Source: Telmatactis stephensoni (Eukaryota; Cnidaria; Anthozoa; Actiniaria; Isophelliidae). Taken from it: a stretch of DNA of 64,000 bases. Both the position numbers and the translations under genes were made by a program. Of the stretch, positions 49,136-60,649 are shown one piece after another. Location: the NCBI GenBank assembly GCA_029948255.1, contig JALIZF010001510.1, positions 1 through 64,000 on the forward strand, in the 5' to 3' direction. The number at the start of each line of letters is the position of its first letter. Positions within the stretch are counted from its first letter, which is position 1. The notes below the pieces were generated by a model. It searched no databases. It worked only from the letters and a program-made list of their open reading frames with translations, and was not told where the DNA came from.

Positions 49136-49780
49136 TCAAAGAACACATAAGACATTCTTCATCTTCTCACTAACAGAGCAGCCCTCAAGTTTCCATTTTA
49201 AAGCACCAAAGTCTGTTTCTTCGAGGACTGTTCTCCGTTCCGTTCCATCATCAGTTCCTCCGTTCAAAAAGCTATACAGAAATCGCTCCGAGAAGGCAGC
49301 AATGGAGAGAAACATGCTTAAAGTGACAGTTTTACATTTTTCTTCGACTCCAAGCATGTTAAGTATTTCGTTGACTTGCTGGACGGTAATGCTATGTGCG
49401 TATAGTTCTCGCAGTGCTTTAAGTAACTCCCTGTGATTGATATTTCCATCTTTGTCTTTATCGTTCTTGATGAAATAATGCCTAAAAAGTGTTCTCCTCC
49501 GGCTATTTATACGGCAGTATGTTGAGATGTAATCCAGAGGCGTCATCTTTTCCAGCACTTTCATATCCATAGGCAACTCAAATCGACAGCTTTTGCGCGA
49601 CAAAGAAAGTGGCCCTTGCAACCATGCCTTTGTTTCACTTTTGACTCGTTTTGGCTCTTCTTCTTCTGGGTTTCCTGTGATTTTATGACTTTCAAATGAA
49701 GATCCTTGAAATGATTCGTTGAGACCGAGTGAGGAAGAAAGGTGCGACACAGTAGACAGTGTGCGATCGATATCTCGCAT
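49136..49780 (-). CDS. EF-hand domain protein, function unknown
   Basis: One open frame of 214 residues. Residues 107-118 (DKDKDGNINHRE) form a canonical calcium-binding EF-hand loop: D107, D109, D111, G112, I114, E118. It is preceded by a helix (RRRTLFRHYFIKN) and followed by LLKALRELY. Residues 130-165 could be a second, degenerate EF-hand (VNEILNMLGVEEKCKTVTLSMFLSIAA). The N-terminal 70 residues are Ser/Glu-rich and probably disordered. No signal peptide or membrane segment is visible. I cannot name the family. Upstream, CTTTCCTAG just before the ATG looks like a 3' splice site, so a 5' UTR exon may exist. The 12-mer CACAGGAAACCC occurs in the coding strand near residue 35. Confidence 0.65.
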   Translation of the reverse strand: MRDIDRTLSTVSHLSSSLGLNESFQGSSFESHKITGNPEEEEPKRVKSETKAWLQGPLSLSRKSCRFELPMDMKVLEKMTPLDYISTYCRINSRRRTLFRHYFIKNDKDKDGNINHRELLKALRELYAHSITVQQVNEILNMLGVEEKCKTVTLSMFLSIAAFSERFLYSFLNGGTDDGTERRTVLEETDFGALKWKLEGCSVSEKMKNVLCVL

Positions 49781-49799
49781 AGTGCTAGGAAAGGGGATG

Positions 49800-50800
49800 A
49801 TATCAGTTCAACGATTGACTTCACTTGACTCAAAATTTGTACAGTATTTCGGGGCGCAAAAGGCTGAAAAAAAAGAAACAACCTGGGACCTACCGGTAAC
49901 AGCCAGTAAGTCGATGTTTATTCAGTTCAATTTTTCAACTGGTTATCCGACGCGCTCAAAATGATGGCCGAGAAGAAACCGTGTCGAAATCCAGTTTTTC
50001 GATGTCGATGTCCCGGTGAGCCACGAAATGAAATTCGTGAAAACGCAGTCACCACGTGTAATTCAGTGGACCTCAAAAATCAATATCTCGTTACTTCAGA
50101 CTCTTTTAATTCGTTGATCTTCTACATATCCCTTTTGATGCGATCAGTTGACATTGATTCGTATAGTATCCAACTCCTATATCTGTAATTCACCCTGCAT
50201 GGATGTGACAGCTGCTTCGAATATGGGCGGTGAAATACAGTCAAGTCTTGTCCCAGCAAAAGGTTACTGAAATTTCAAAACTATACTGGGCCTCATACGT
50301 ACTCAGTCCAAATCAATGCAGTCAAAAGTTCCCCGAAGACTAGCTTGACGTCGAGCTTTTATCATCCAAATCTTTACAACTTTCCGATTACGTTTCACCT
50401 GCTTGTCTTCAGCCAAACCTTGAGTCAAAACCGGCAACCAAAACCGACTTATTTCTCTCTCACGACTTTGTTCACTTTTGTAAGCAAAAGCTTCTCGAGG
50501 TTTTGTGTACGAGTACACGTATCCAAGTAGGATTAGACTGCTTATTTGAGGAGAGTTTGACGATTGTACTTTTTAAAAGTCAACAAGAACCATTGTTTGA
50601 ACTGACGTCACCAACTAACATCTACTTACAACTTATAATCAATTTTTCATCTAGAAAAAATACATAATTACTTTTATAATTCCAAGACGTAGATTCTTCA
50701 ATAATCTCTTGTAATCTATTTGCCACGGTGACTAACGGAGACACAGTACAAGGAACTTATCTCAGGGTTTGCAGAGAACTTGGATCTATCATGATTTGGA
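49800..50800. other. No recognised gene
   Basis: Sequence between the EF-hand ORF and the retrotransposon. Short ORFs on both strands (49719-50530) have no recognisable domain. It may hold the EF-hand gene's promoter and 5' exon. Confidence 0.4.
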
Positions 50801-50805
50801 TACTC

Positions 50806-51086
50806 TGTAATGGCATCCATGTGCCTTGTTTGTTTTGTTTTGTGTAATACTTGACTTTAGTTAATTTGTTACTTTGTTACTTGATCTAATCCACGCGTTG
50901 TAATTAGTTACCCTGACAACCTTCATGATTATAAAGGGATTATAATTCAAGGTAAGATTAAAGAGCCGTCAAGATTTCGACGGGTTTGGACGAATTGTGT
51001 GTTCTCCTGCTCTGTTTGGGATCAAGGCTTTTTCGCAAGTTGGTCTATAGTTCCGCGGCCCTCTCACGTGAGCTGGCGCCATTACA
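50806..51086 (+). repeat. 5' LTR of the BEL/Pao element
   Basis: 281 bp, from TGTAATGGCATCCATGTGCC to GAGCTGGCGCCATTACA. The last part (GCCGTCAAGATTTCGACGGG, then CCGCGGCCCTCTCACGTGAG) matches the 3' LTR; the first 170 bp hardly match it. Confidence 0.85.
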
Positions 51087-51657
51087 GTCGAAATCTTCGT
51101 CGAATCCTCGTCTCAGGGGAGACCGTCGCCAAAACATCTCAAGCCGAGATTCACCGCTTCGACACATCGCATCATCTCAAGCCGAGATTCACCGCTTCTA
51201 CACGTCGCATCGCATCTACACTTGGACACTCCATAACCTTCATAGATTCATCTCCAACATAATATTCGCTCACGTATCGTATTTTCACTGCAACACCGTC
51301 GTTATACGTATCATAACTTCAACTTCTTCAATCTACAATCGGACTCTACAACTCATCGATCATCGCAAATCATCGTAAATCAAACTCAGCTAATCTTGGT
51401 AAGAACTTTAATTTTTTCTTCTATTATAATATTTACAAGTACATTACCTGATTACGCATCGCTACGCTAAAAATTTCGTATTAGTTTGAAGATATTTTGA
51501 TAGACGCTATCAGTTATTACCAACGCTATCAGTTATTGGTACAAACTTTGATTGACACATTCATGATAAGTACAATGGTAATTCGTGTCACGCTATCCAT
51601 CGTTCTGGACGCTATCAGTTATCACCTACGCTATCAGTTATTAATAATGGCGTTATT

Positions 51658-54400
51658 ATGACTGAAAACAACAAACGCTCTCGTATGATGACCGAAAAAG
51701 GCTTTCTGTACAATCTGGAATTGAAGGAAAAGACCGCGAATTCAGCAATTAGCAAATTTAACGTTCTTTACAATAAATTTCATGAAATACTACGATCTGG
51801 TGAAGACAGTGCTTCGATTAAAACCGAATTAGAAACGCTTACGCAATTGTCAAACGAAGCATGTACACTTCTTTGTGAATGGTTAAACCTTGTTTCGAAC
51901 ACGGAAACATCACAACGCGTAGAAGAACTTTTGTCAAGTGTTAAAACCTCAATTCGTTCAGCTCATGAAGCAGCCGCACATCGATTATCGATTCTCAACG
52001 AAGACATACTTTCACAACACTCGTCACGCATTTCATCGACCAGTTCGGCTAGATCCGCAATGCTTAAAGCTAAGGCGCGCAGAGCAGCATTAGAAGAACG
52101 ATTAAAACTAAGTGACGCCATCCATGAACAGGAAAAGGCTCTAGCCAAACTAAAACTTCAACAAGAAATTAACGAAACGCGCGCCGAAGAAGAAACCTAT
52201 CGAGTCGAAACGGAAATCGATGAAAACCAAGAAGAGAGAAGACCAGATGTTACCAGTGCAACAAGTGCTCCCTTCCAAGCTGATAAAAGTCCGCGATGGA
52301 CATCAGATGCTGAAATAAAGGAGAAAGCCGCGAATTCTGCGATAAATAATTTTCAACACTCGCTATAATCAATTTCATGAAACTTTACAATCCTGTCATA
52401 ACGCTGTAACTATACAACAAGAGTTTAACGATCTAGCAGAACTATTCAACAAAGCTAATAGGCTCTCAATGAACTGCTTCAATTGGAACGCCACCACATC
52501 CGACATACATCGACCAGCCATCATACCATCCAAGTAAAGATCCCACTCTCAGTTTTGATCCATCAGCTCAAGACAACTCTACGCTAGTCGGTCCTAGCAC
52601 ATCGCTAACAACACGGCCAATCTACAGCGTTCCAGCTCAAGACAACTCTACGCTAGTCAGTCCTAGTACATCGCTAACAACACAGCCAAGCTACAGCGTT
52701 TCAGCTCAAGACAACCCTACGCTAGTCAGTCCTAGCACATCGCTAACAACACAGCCAAGCTACAGCGTTTCAGCTCAAGGCAGCTCTACGCTAGTCAGTC
52801 CTAGTACGTCGCTAACAACACAGCCAAGCTACAGCCTTTCAGTCCAAGGTAACTCTACGCTAATCAGTTCTAGCATGTCGCCATCAACACAGCCAGTCTA
52901 CAGAGTTCCAGCCCAAGGCCACTCTACGCCAGTCAGTCACAGTACGTCGCTAACAACACAGCCAAGCTACAGCCTTTGGTAGAAAAAAACCACTTCGCTT
53001 GCCGTGAATTTCCCATCCAAGCATTACACCGAATCTACTTCCGCTTACACACAGATCATTCATGTTAAGCTCAATCTAATATGATTTACTCGAGTACTCC
53101 CCGTTCGTTGGTCTACAGTGTTCCTAACCGAGTTAGTGCTCCCTGATCAGTCTGAGTACTCCACAAAATGTTCACTAACCACGCGTGGCGGCAAGTTCAG
53201 CTCCTAACTACGTATCAGATCAGGTACAGTGGACGTACCTCCTGTCACGTCAGTCAGCAACACAAGTCGCTACAGACACACAGTCCACAAAAGTCAATAA
53301 CAACAGAACACATCCAAGTATCGTAGAGTCAATAGCCAAAATTGCGCAACTGCAACGCTTGCTCAAGCGAAACCAGAGGTTTTCAGAGGAGATGACAGGG
53401 ACAAGTCACGATATTTTCTCTGGGAATCTGCCTTTGACGCTCTCGTAGACTCAGCGCCCGTTGGCCCACAACAGAAGTTGCACCTGCTATATCAGCACCT
53501 AGAAGGAAGAGCTAAAAAAGTCGTTGAGCAGTTACAATTCGTAGTTGATCAGCCTGAAATTGCCTACACAGAAGCAAGAAAGATGCTGAAGCATCGCTTC
53601 GGTCACCCAGCCATACTCTACACCGACTTCGAAAACTAATCAGCTGGCCAAAGATAGCAAACAACGACGCTCGAGGAATGCAAGAATATAGTGACTTCCT
53701 AAGTCAAGTATTAGTAGCAAGTTGCTATTTATCCAACTTAAAGATTTTCGAGTTTCCCTCAAAAATTCAAGCCCTGGTTGAAAAGCTTCCAGGCTGGTTC
53801 AAGACCAAGTCGTCAACCAAAGTGCAGTCTCTGCAACGAGAAAAAGGGTACCACGCCTTCCCTTCCTTTGCTGACTTCGTAGAAGAAATGATCTTTCATG
53901 CAGAACGGATGAACATTCCACAGATCAATTGTAATGCTAGTGCAGCATCCACAGTATCTAGAATGACGACAAGTGCCCACAGCCCCGGAAACGCATACCA
54001 AAGAAAGAACCCGGTCAACACATTCGTGACAAAGGCGCAACAACCGAATAAATCCAAAACGCAAGAAAGCCAACCAACAAAGAAGACCTTTTGCAAATAC
54101 CACGATGCTCAAACACACTCACTGACAGACTGCCAGAAGTTTCTCGAGTTGAATTATCAGAAGAGACGAGACTTCATATTCAATTCATGTGTTTCAACTG
54201 CGCAAGCACCGACGCACATATGTCAAAAGATTGCGATAAGCCACAATCGACCTGCAAAGTCTGTAAAGGTAAACATCTCACAATTCTTCACAAGCCAGAA
54301 GACAACAACATTGACTCAAACCCGTCGTCAAATGCATGTACGAAGATCTGCAGTTCGACCAAGACGTCTCGTTCTTGCGCAAGGATTGTCCCGGTAGAAG
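51658..54400 (+). pseudogene. BEL/Pao gag (broken)
   Basis: The first frame (51658-52368, 236 residues) is a coiled-coil-rich gag N-terminus (LEERLKLSDAIHEQEKALAK). It ends by a one-base frameshift near 52350. A 69-bp in-frame repeat follows (52560-52978) and ends in a stop. The capsid-like DUF1759-type region is readable at 53430-53635 (LHLLYQHLEGRAKKVVEQLQ) and continues in another frame from 53636 (FEFPSKIQALVEKLPGWFKT). A CCHC-type cysteine cluster (FCKYHD, then CFNCAS in the next frame) ends the region. Gag would form the particle shell. Confidence 0.85.
52560..52978 (+). repeat. 69-bp (23-residue) repeat inside gag
   Basis: About six copies with an exact 69-bp period (for example CAGCTCAAG at 52633, 52702 and 52771). 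They encode Ser/Thr-rich units around STLVSPSTSLTTQPSYS. The unit length is a multiple of three, so the array was kept in frame in the active parent. Confidence 0.9.
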
Positions 54401-54795
54401 TAGCACATCAGTCGACACCTTGCCACAAGACATTGACTTACGCTGTGCTCGATGACCAATCCACCGATGTCTTTGTAACTGAAGACCTACTCGGTAAGCT
54501 AAATGTCAGTGGAGAAGAAATAAATGTGCAAGTGAACACTATCGTAGGAACAAACAATATACGCACTCAGAAGCTGTTTGGCCTGAGATACAAGACGCAA
54601 ATCACAACCATGCACCTATCAAGATTCCTTATGCCTATACGAGAGGAGACATACCAGCAAACCATCGTGACATTGCCACACCTATCGTTGCTAAGGAATG
54701 GAATCACCTTAAGTCAATCGCTGACAAGATCACAAACTACCCGGATGTAAAGATTGGTATGCTCATTGGCCGTAACGTTCCTTCGGTATTCCAAT
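54150..54795 (+). pseudogene. BEL/Pao zinc knuckle and aspartic protease region
   Basis: The frame at 54091-54750 contains MCFNCASTDAHMSKDCDK and CKVCKGKHLTILH, two Cys/His clusters. Next comes an A17-type aspartic protease start, AVLDDQSTDVFV, with the catalytic Asp in LDDQS. The frame ends at 54750, before the protease is complete; the remainder is in another frame that reaches a stop near 54798. Confidence 0.8.
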
Positions 54796-54920
54796 AACTG
54801 AATGTAATCTACGGAGGAGATGAAGAACCATAGGCCGAGGAATACAAATTCGGCTGGACCATCATAGGTAACGTATGTCCATCTCAAGCCATCAACAGAA
54901 ACCACACGTACGCCTCATCA

Positions 54921-56705
54921 GTGCAACGACTCACCACACATGACGAAGTAAAGCTAAAGACCGGCATTAACAAAATCAAGGACACGACAAGCCCCCAACA
55001 GCTTCAACAGATGATGGAGCTAGACTACAACGAATTACACTACAGTCGTCAAATTCACGGTACGGAAAAGGTAGAATCCTTAGACGATAAGCGCTTCCGC
55101 GAGATCATGGAAAGCACTATTCATCAAAACATCAGCGGAAACTGGGAAGCACCTTTGCATTTCAAGACGGATGACGTATCGCTACCGAATAACCGACGAC
55201 AATGCCTACGCAGACTACTGTCTCTGAAGAGAAAGCTCGAAAGAAATGACCAAACCAAACAAGCATACATTGAGTTCATGCAAAGACTTATAGACAAGAA
55301 CCATGCAAGCCGCGTTCCGGCCGATGAAATAACAACTCAGAAAGGAAAAGCTTGGTATCTCCCGCACTTTGACGTGCACCATCCAAAGAAACCGAATCAA
55401 ATCCGCGTAGTATTTGATTGCAGCGCAGTCTTCGATGACGAATCGTTAAACAGACATCTTCTACAAGGTCCTGAATTGATGAATGCCCTAGTGGGGGTAC
55501 TTCTAAGGTTCCGCAAAAAAAGCATTGCCTTTACCTGTGACGTTGAACAGATGTTCCACAGTTTCTTCGTTGATCCTGACAACAGAGATTCCCTACGTTT
55601 CCTGTGGTTTGAAGGAAATGACCTAGACGGTCACATAGTCGAGTACAGGGTGAACGTCCACCTGTTTGGCGCAATGTTCTCACCAGGAGTAGCCAACTAC
55701 TGTCCTCAAGAAACAGCAAGAGCCGGAAGACAAGAGTTCGGGAACGAAGCCGCAGAATTCTTACTACAAGACTTCTACGTGGATGATGGCCTGAAATCTG
55801 TTCCAACAGTCGAAGATGCTATCAGCCTGATAAAGAATGCCAAAGCAATGTTTGCTGCAAAGAAATTACGTTTACACAAGTTTGCAAGTAACAGCAAAGC
55901 AGTATCAGAAGCAATCCCTATTGACGACAGAGCTAAAGATCTTAAGGACCTGGATCTCAGACATGACACTCTACCAATTCAACGTTCTCTAGGTACTTTC
56001 TGGTGCATAGAAAACGATACCTTAGGCTTTAGAATTGAACTCCAAGACAAGCCACTCACCCGTAGGGGTATTCTATCGACTATAAGCTCGGTGTATGATC
56101 CTCTTGGAATTGTTGCTCCAGTAATCCTGGTAAGCAAGCAAATTCTCCAAAGTCTCTGCCGCCAAGGTATCGACTGGGATGACCCTGCACCAGATGACAT
56201 CGCCATGCAATGGGAGAAGTGGCGTTCTGAACTACACCTCTTAGAAAAGGCCAAGATCGATCGTTGTCTGAAACCTGCGGGTTTTGGTACTCCAGTAAAG
56301 GCGGAAATACACAGCTTTGCCGACGCTTGCGAAAACGGGCTTGGACAAGTATCTTTCCTTCGTCTTGTAAACGCTCATGATGAAATACATGTCAGTTTCC
56401 TGATGGCAAAGTCACGTGTCGCTCCTCTTAAAGCTATCTCCATACCTAGAATGGAACTAACAGCGGCAGTCGTTTCTGTCAACGTAACAAACATGCTTAG
56501 AAGCGAGTTAAACTATGAAGACCTTAAGTCTGTGTACTACACAGATTCTGAGATTGTTGTTGGCTATATCAATAACAATGCTCCGCGGTTTCACGTCTAC
56601 GTTGGTAACAGAGTTCAGTACATTAGAGACCACACCGATCCTGAACAGTGGCATCACATCCAAGGCAGCAAAAATCCTGCAGACGAAGCATCAAGATCGA
56701 TGTAA
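54921..56705 (+). pseudogene. BEL/Pao reverse transcriptase and RNase H
   Basis: An open stretch of 594 residues. The reverse transcriptase shows RVVFDCSA, FTCDVEQMF and the catalytic FYVDDGL (YVDD at residues 286-289). The RNase H follows with FADACENG, IPRMELTAAVV and YYTDSEIVVGY, holding its D-E-D acidic residues. It ends at an in-frame stop (56703-56705) inside what should be a continuous pol, just after NPADEASR. This is the best-preserved part of the element. Confidence 0.9.
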
Positions 56706-58494
56706 GCACAAGAACTTCTCGACAACCCTAGATGGCTCAAAGGCCCGGCATTCCTTTGGGAAGCAGAGAATCCTCTGACCAACCAATCCGGTTCCAGATT
56801 CAATGTAGCTGATGACGATATCGAGGTAAAGGTCCATCATCAGGAAGTGCAAGGCACTACTCTCTTTACCGCAAAGGCCAAAGATCAACATCCAAGTATT
56901 CTCCAATACATTGAACGTTTCTCAAACTGGCACCAAGCAAAGTTAGGGATTTCCACGATACGAAGAGGTATCAATAAACTGAAGAAAAGTCCAACAGGCG
57001 ACATTTCACACAAAGAAGGTAACTGTCTACCCACAGATTCACCAGTCAAAGACCTGCAAGCTGCAGAACAGCTAATGATTAGAAGTGTGCAAGAAGAACA
57101 TTTTAAAGAAGAAATAGCCATCCTGAATCAGCTTCAAGGAAATGCAGAACGTTTCAAAGATCGAAACGCCGCAAGAGCCCGAAATAATCAGTTAAAAGCG
57201 AAGAGTACATTGTTTCGCCTCGACCCGTTCATTGATAAAGATGGTCTTCTCAGGGTTGGAGGACGAATCACCACGATGAAGCATTTGCAATGAAACACCC
57301 TCTTATCCTTCCACAAGGAAGTCATGTGACGACTCTCATCATTAATCACTATCCCAGTGAAGTCATCCACCATCAAGGTAGAAGTACAACCCTCAATGCC
57401 CTGCGACAGTCAGGTTTTTTGGATCACCAACGGAAGATCTACTGTTACATCGCACATCAGCAAATGCGTTACGTGTCGCAAAAGAAAGAGGCAAGTTGCA
57501 GAATCAGAAGATGGCAGATCTACCAGAAGAGCGTGTTACACCTGCTCCACCATTCACTTTCTCGGGTATGGATGTTTTCGGACCGTTCTATATCAAAGAA
57601 GGTCGCAAGACTGTCAAAAGATACGGCATAATATTTACATGCTTATCTTCACGTTCTGCTCATCTGGAAATGCCGAACTCCATGGACACCGACTCATTTA
57701 TTAATGCACTGAGACGTTTCCTCAGTCGCAGAGGAAAAGTACGAGTACTACGCTGCGACCAAGGCACAAATTTTGTTGGAGCCAAAAACGAGTTCATCGC
57801 TGCTGAATCTGAAGTGGAAAAAGACAAAGTAAAAGGATTCTTATTGAAGAATGACTGTGAGCTCATTGAGTTCAAATTCAACGTTCCCCACGCCTCTCAT
57901 ATGGGTGGTGTGTGGGAGCGCATGATACGATCAACACGCTCAGTGTTGTCATCACTACTCAACCAGCTGGGTAGCCAGCTAGACGACGAATCTTTCAGAA
58001 CGCTGATGCCAGAAGCGGAGAACATCATCAACAGCCGCCCCCTCACAGTAACAGACCTCTCTGACCCGAAAGCTGAAGAACCTCTTACTCCAAACCACCT
58101 CTTGACCGGAAAGTCAGCTTTAGTATTACCTCCTCCTAGAAGGTTCGAGAGCCCTGACGTGTATTGCAGAAAGCGTTGGCGTCGTGTTCAGTATATTGCG
58201 GATCAGTTCTGGACACGATGGAGGAAAGAGTATCTCAACCATCTCAACAATAGACGAATATGGACTGTTCCCAAGCGTAACAATCAGGTGGGTGACATTG
58301 TCCTCCTCAAAGACGAATGCCCAAGAAACAAGTGGCCTCTTGCCAGGGTAACGAAGACCCTTCCCGGCAAAGACGGCATAGTGCGCAAAGTGGAGGTCCA
58401 GACTGCCCAAGATGGACAGCGAAGGTTCTACGAAAGACCTATCCATAAGCTGATACTAGTACTATCAAAGGAAGAACAAGAGAAAAATCAATAA
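56706..58494 (+). pseudogene. BEL/Pao integrase with DUF5641-type tail
   Basis: Linker frames (56847-57293) lead to a zinc-binding N-terminal region split over two frames at 57296-57495 (HHQGRSTTL, then CVTCRKRK). The integrase core is one frame (57496-58494, 332 residues): D26 in GMDVFGP, D88 in RCDQGTNF and E141 in GGVWERM give the D,D-35-E triad with longer spacing. The C-terminal region (YLNHLNNRRIW, GDIVLLKDE, WPLARV) is the DUF5641-type domain of BEL elements. The core is intact, but it is cut off from the upstream frame. Confidence 0.88.
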
Positions 58495-58741
58495 GTTTAC
58501 AAGAGACACTTTATTAATATTACGTAACATATATACTCATTAGACACTACAACAAGACAAGAGTTATTGTTTATGTTCATCACATACTAGTCATACGGTG
58601 GCTACCTGATTATTTGGAATTATCAAGTCATAGCAACAGACATTTAATTAGTTTATAATTAACATTAATCGATGTATACAGCTTTTATATCCATTTCTCG
58701 TAGGTTTTGATTCTATAAATGACAAGCATTTAGGGAAGCAG

Positions 58742-59076
58742 TGTAACGGCGTTGGTACGCCCTTAGCTTTAGTTTATATTTGATTAACATTTCGATTTCA
58801 TATTTACTGATTTTCTCATTTTATTATCTCAGCGAATTATTGTAATTTTATATATCTAGGTTTATTTGATTAAGGATTAAGCGCCCATAGCAACAATCAA
58901 TGTATGTAATTTGAGACGTTAACATATAAGATATCATTTGGACGACCGAATAAAAGGCCGTCAAGATTTCGACGGGTAAAGACGTGACTCGACGTTGCTC
59001 TTTTCTCTGTGTGGGATTAAGGCCCTTTCATCGTGATTCGTTCCGCGGCCCTCTCACGTGAGCTGGCGCCATTACA
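58742..59076 (+). repeat. 3' LTR of the BEL/Pao element
   Basis: 335 bp from TGTAACGGCGTTGGTACGCC to GAGCTGGCGCCATTACA, preceded by a short purine stretch (AGGGAAGCAG). AATAAA at about 58948 can serve as the polyadenylation signal. It is 54 bp longer than the 5' LTR and very different in its U3 part. Confidence 0.85.
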
Positions 59077-59099
59077 TACTCAGTGATTTGAATACAGTC

Positions 59100-60640
59100 G
59101 GAAGATGACAGTTGTTTGTCATCTAAATTGCAAATTGTACGAAGTATAAACATTATTTTTATGATTTGCATAATACCTTTGTCGTTAATATACATACTGT
59201 TATAACATGGATGAAACTAAAATTTTCTCGGCGTCATTTACATCCCATATGGATATTTCTCTTTTGCATGGCTCAAAATAACCATTTTTAATGTCTTCCT
59301 TTTTTTTCTAGTTCGAAATTCACATTTCTTTGACTTTCTCATTTTTAACATCGCATTTAGGAAGTCTGTTGCGAAAGTCTGTTTAAGTAAATATTTTAAA
59401 AAGATTACGGCAGTTGTTTGCGATTAACTGAAATCGTAAGTTATATATACTAGTTATTGAAGTTTCTGCTGCATCCAGTAAAATGAAGATTTCACAGACT
59501 CCCCTCAAGGAACTCCCATTTTTGAAATGAAAAAACAAACGAACAAACAAAAAACGAATATATTTGGGTGAATAAAGCATGTTTATGGCATACGAGGGTG
59601 TTTTACAGGACAGAAGTGATGGTTTCATTGGTTAGTGCTCGGCGTTCTAAGCAACGGGTTTCTTCGCGTGATTCAGTTTATATCACCGGCCCCTTGTGCT
59701 GGTTATAATGTGGCCATGGACAGACAGTCTGCACTCATAACGAAAAGGCGATGTAGACTAGTGCCGCTGATCCGTGCACTCATATTCACGCTTCTCCGCT
59801 TTCAGAAAACACACGGTTTTCATTCTTTGGTTAAACATGCCCTGGGGGGGGGGGGGGGGGGGGGTGTACTCCTATATGTTTACTATACGGGGATGCTCCT
59901 CCCGAAAGGGGTAACTTTTTGACTGAGGCCAGAGGTACAGAAAAGGGTGGGGAATTGGCAATTTGGGGTATATCAAAGTAGGGGAATTTGCGACCTTGGG
60001 TATCCCCCGGTGAACCCGCGCGCGCAATGGGCAATGGGTTATTGCAAGACTACGTCATTTTGGTCTTTTCAAGCTAGCGCTTATGATGTTTTCCTCAGGG
60101 GAAAGGGGGGAGGGGGTCATTAATGGAGTTTGCGGTGATTCGATGTTTCGGGCCTTTTTTGTACAGTATTTCGTTATCATTTCAATATACGCCCCCTATG
60201 CACCCACTAAAATATCGTCTAAGAGATAAGACCTCGGGACCCGTTAAGCTGTTTGGCAACAACACTCGCTACAGAGCTTAGCTCAGGATAGGTACTTCCG
60301 TGACGTGATAGATTCATTGTGGATTACATGGCATTATAGTATTGCACACACACTAAGCTAAAGAGTTGTTTTTTTTGGCAAAGCAATCCATGCAGTTCAG
60401 CATGCACTGAATCATAACATATAATCTTTTGACGGGGAATTTCAATGTGTACCGCCTTAATTGGTGTAATGTGTATAACCTTACCGAGAAATAAACAGAA
60501 ACGGAAATGAAAGCAGTGTATGGTATGCAATGGAAACCATTTTGACAAACTGCGGTTCGACGAGGCGATTGGATGATCTGATATCATTCTGAGTATGTCA
60601 GTGCTCTTCTCACTGAATTCACTAAGAATTTACGAACTTT
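59100..60640. other. No recognised gene; G-run element
   Basis: Contains a run of about 19 G residues at 59844-59863, followed by TGTACTCCTATATG and ACGGGGATGCTC. This is the same word order as the left end of the 45049-48236 block, so a related end is present here. No gene is recognised. Confidence 0.45.
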
Positions 60641-60649
60641 GGGGTTAGA

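Larger units (their letters stand above)
50806..59076 (+). mobile_element. BEL/Pao LTR retrotransposon, full-length but disabled
   Basis: The element is 8271 bp with LTRs at 50806-51086 and 58742-59076, flanked by TACTC at 50801-50805 and 59077-59081. Both LTRs begin TGTAA and end TTACA, with wider inverted ends (TGTAATGGC and GCCATTACA). Order: gag, CCHC knuckle, aspartic protease, reverse transcriptase, RNase H, integrase, as in BEL/Pao. At least four lesions break the frame (about 52350, 53634, 56703 and 57290-57490), so no complete polyprotein can be made. There is no envelope frame between integrase and the 3' LTR. Confidence 0.93.

Noticed and set aside
53813..56254. Minus-strand ORFs under the retrotransposon
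   Set aside because: They are shadows of gag and pol on the plus strand.
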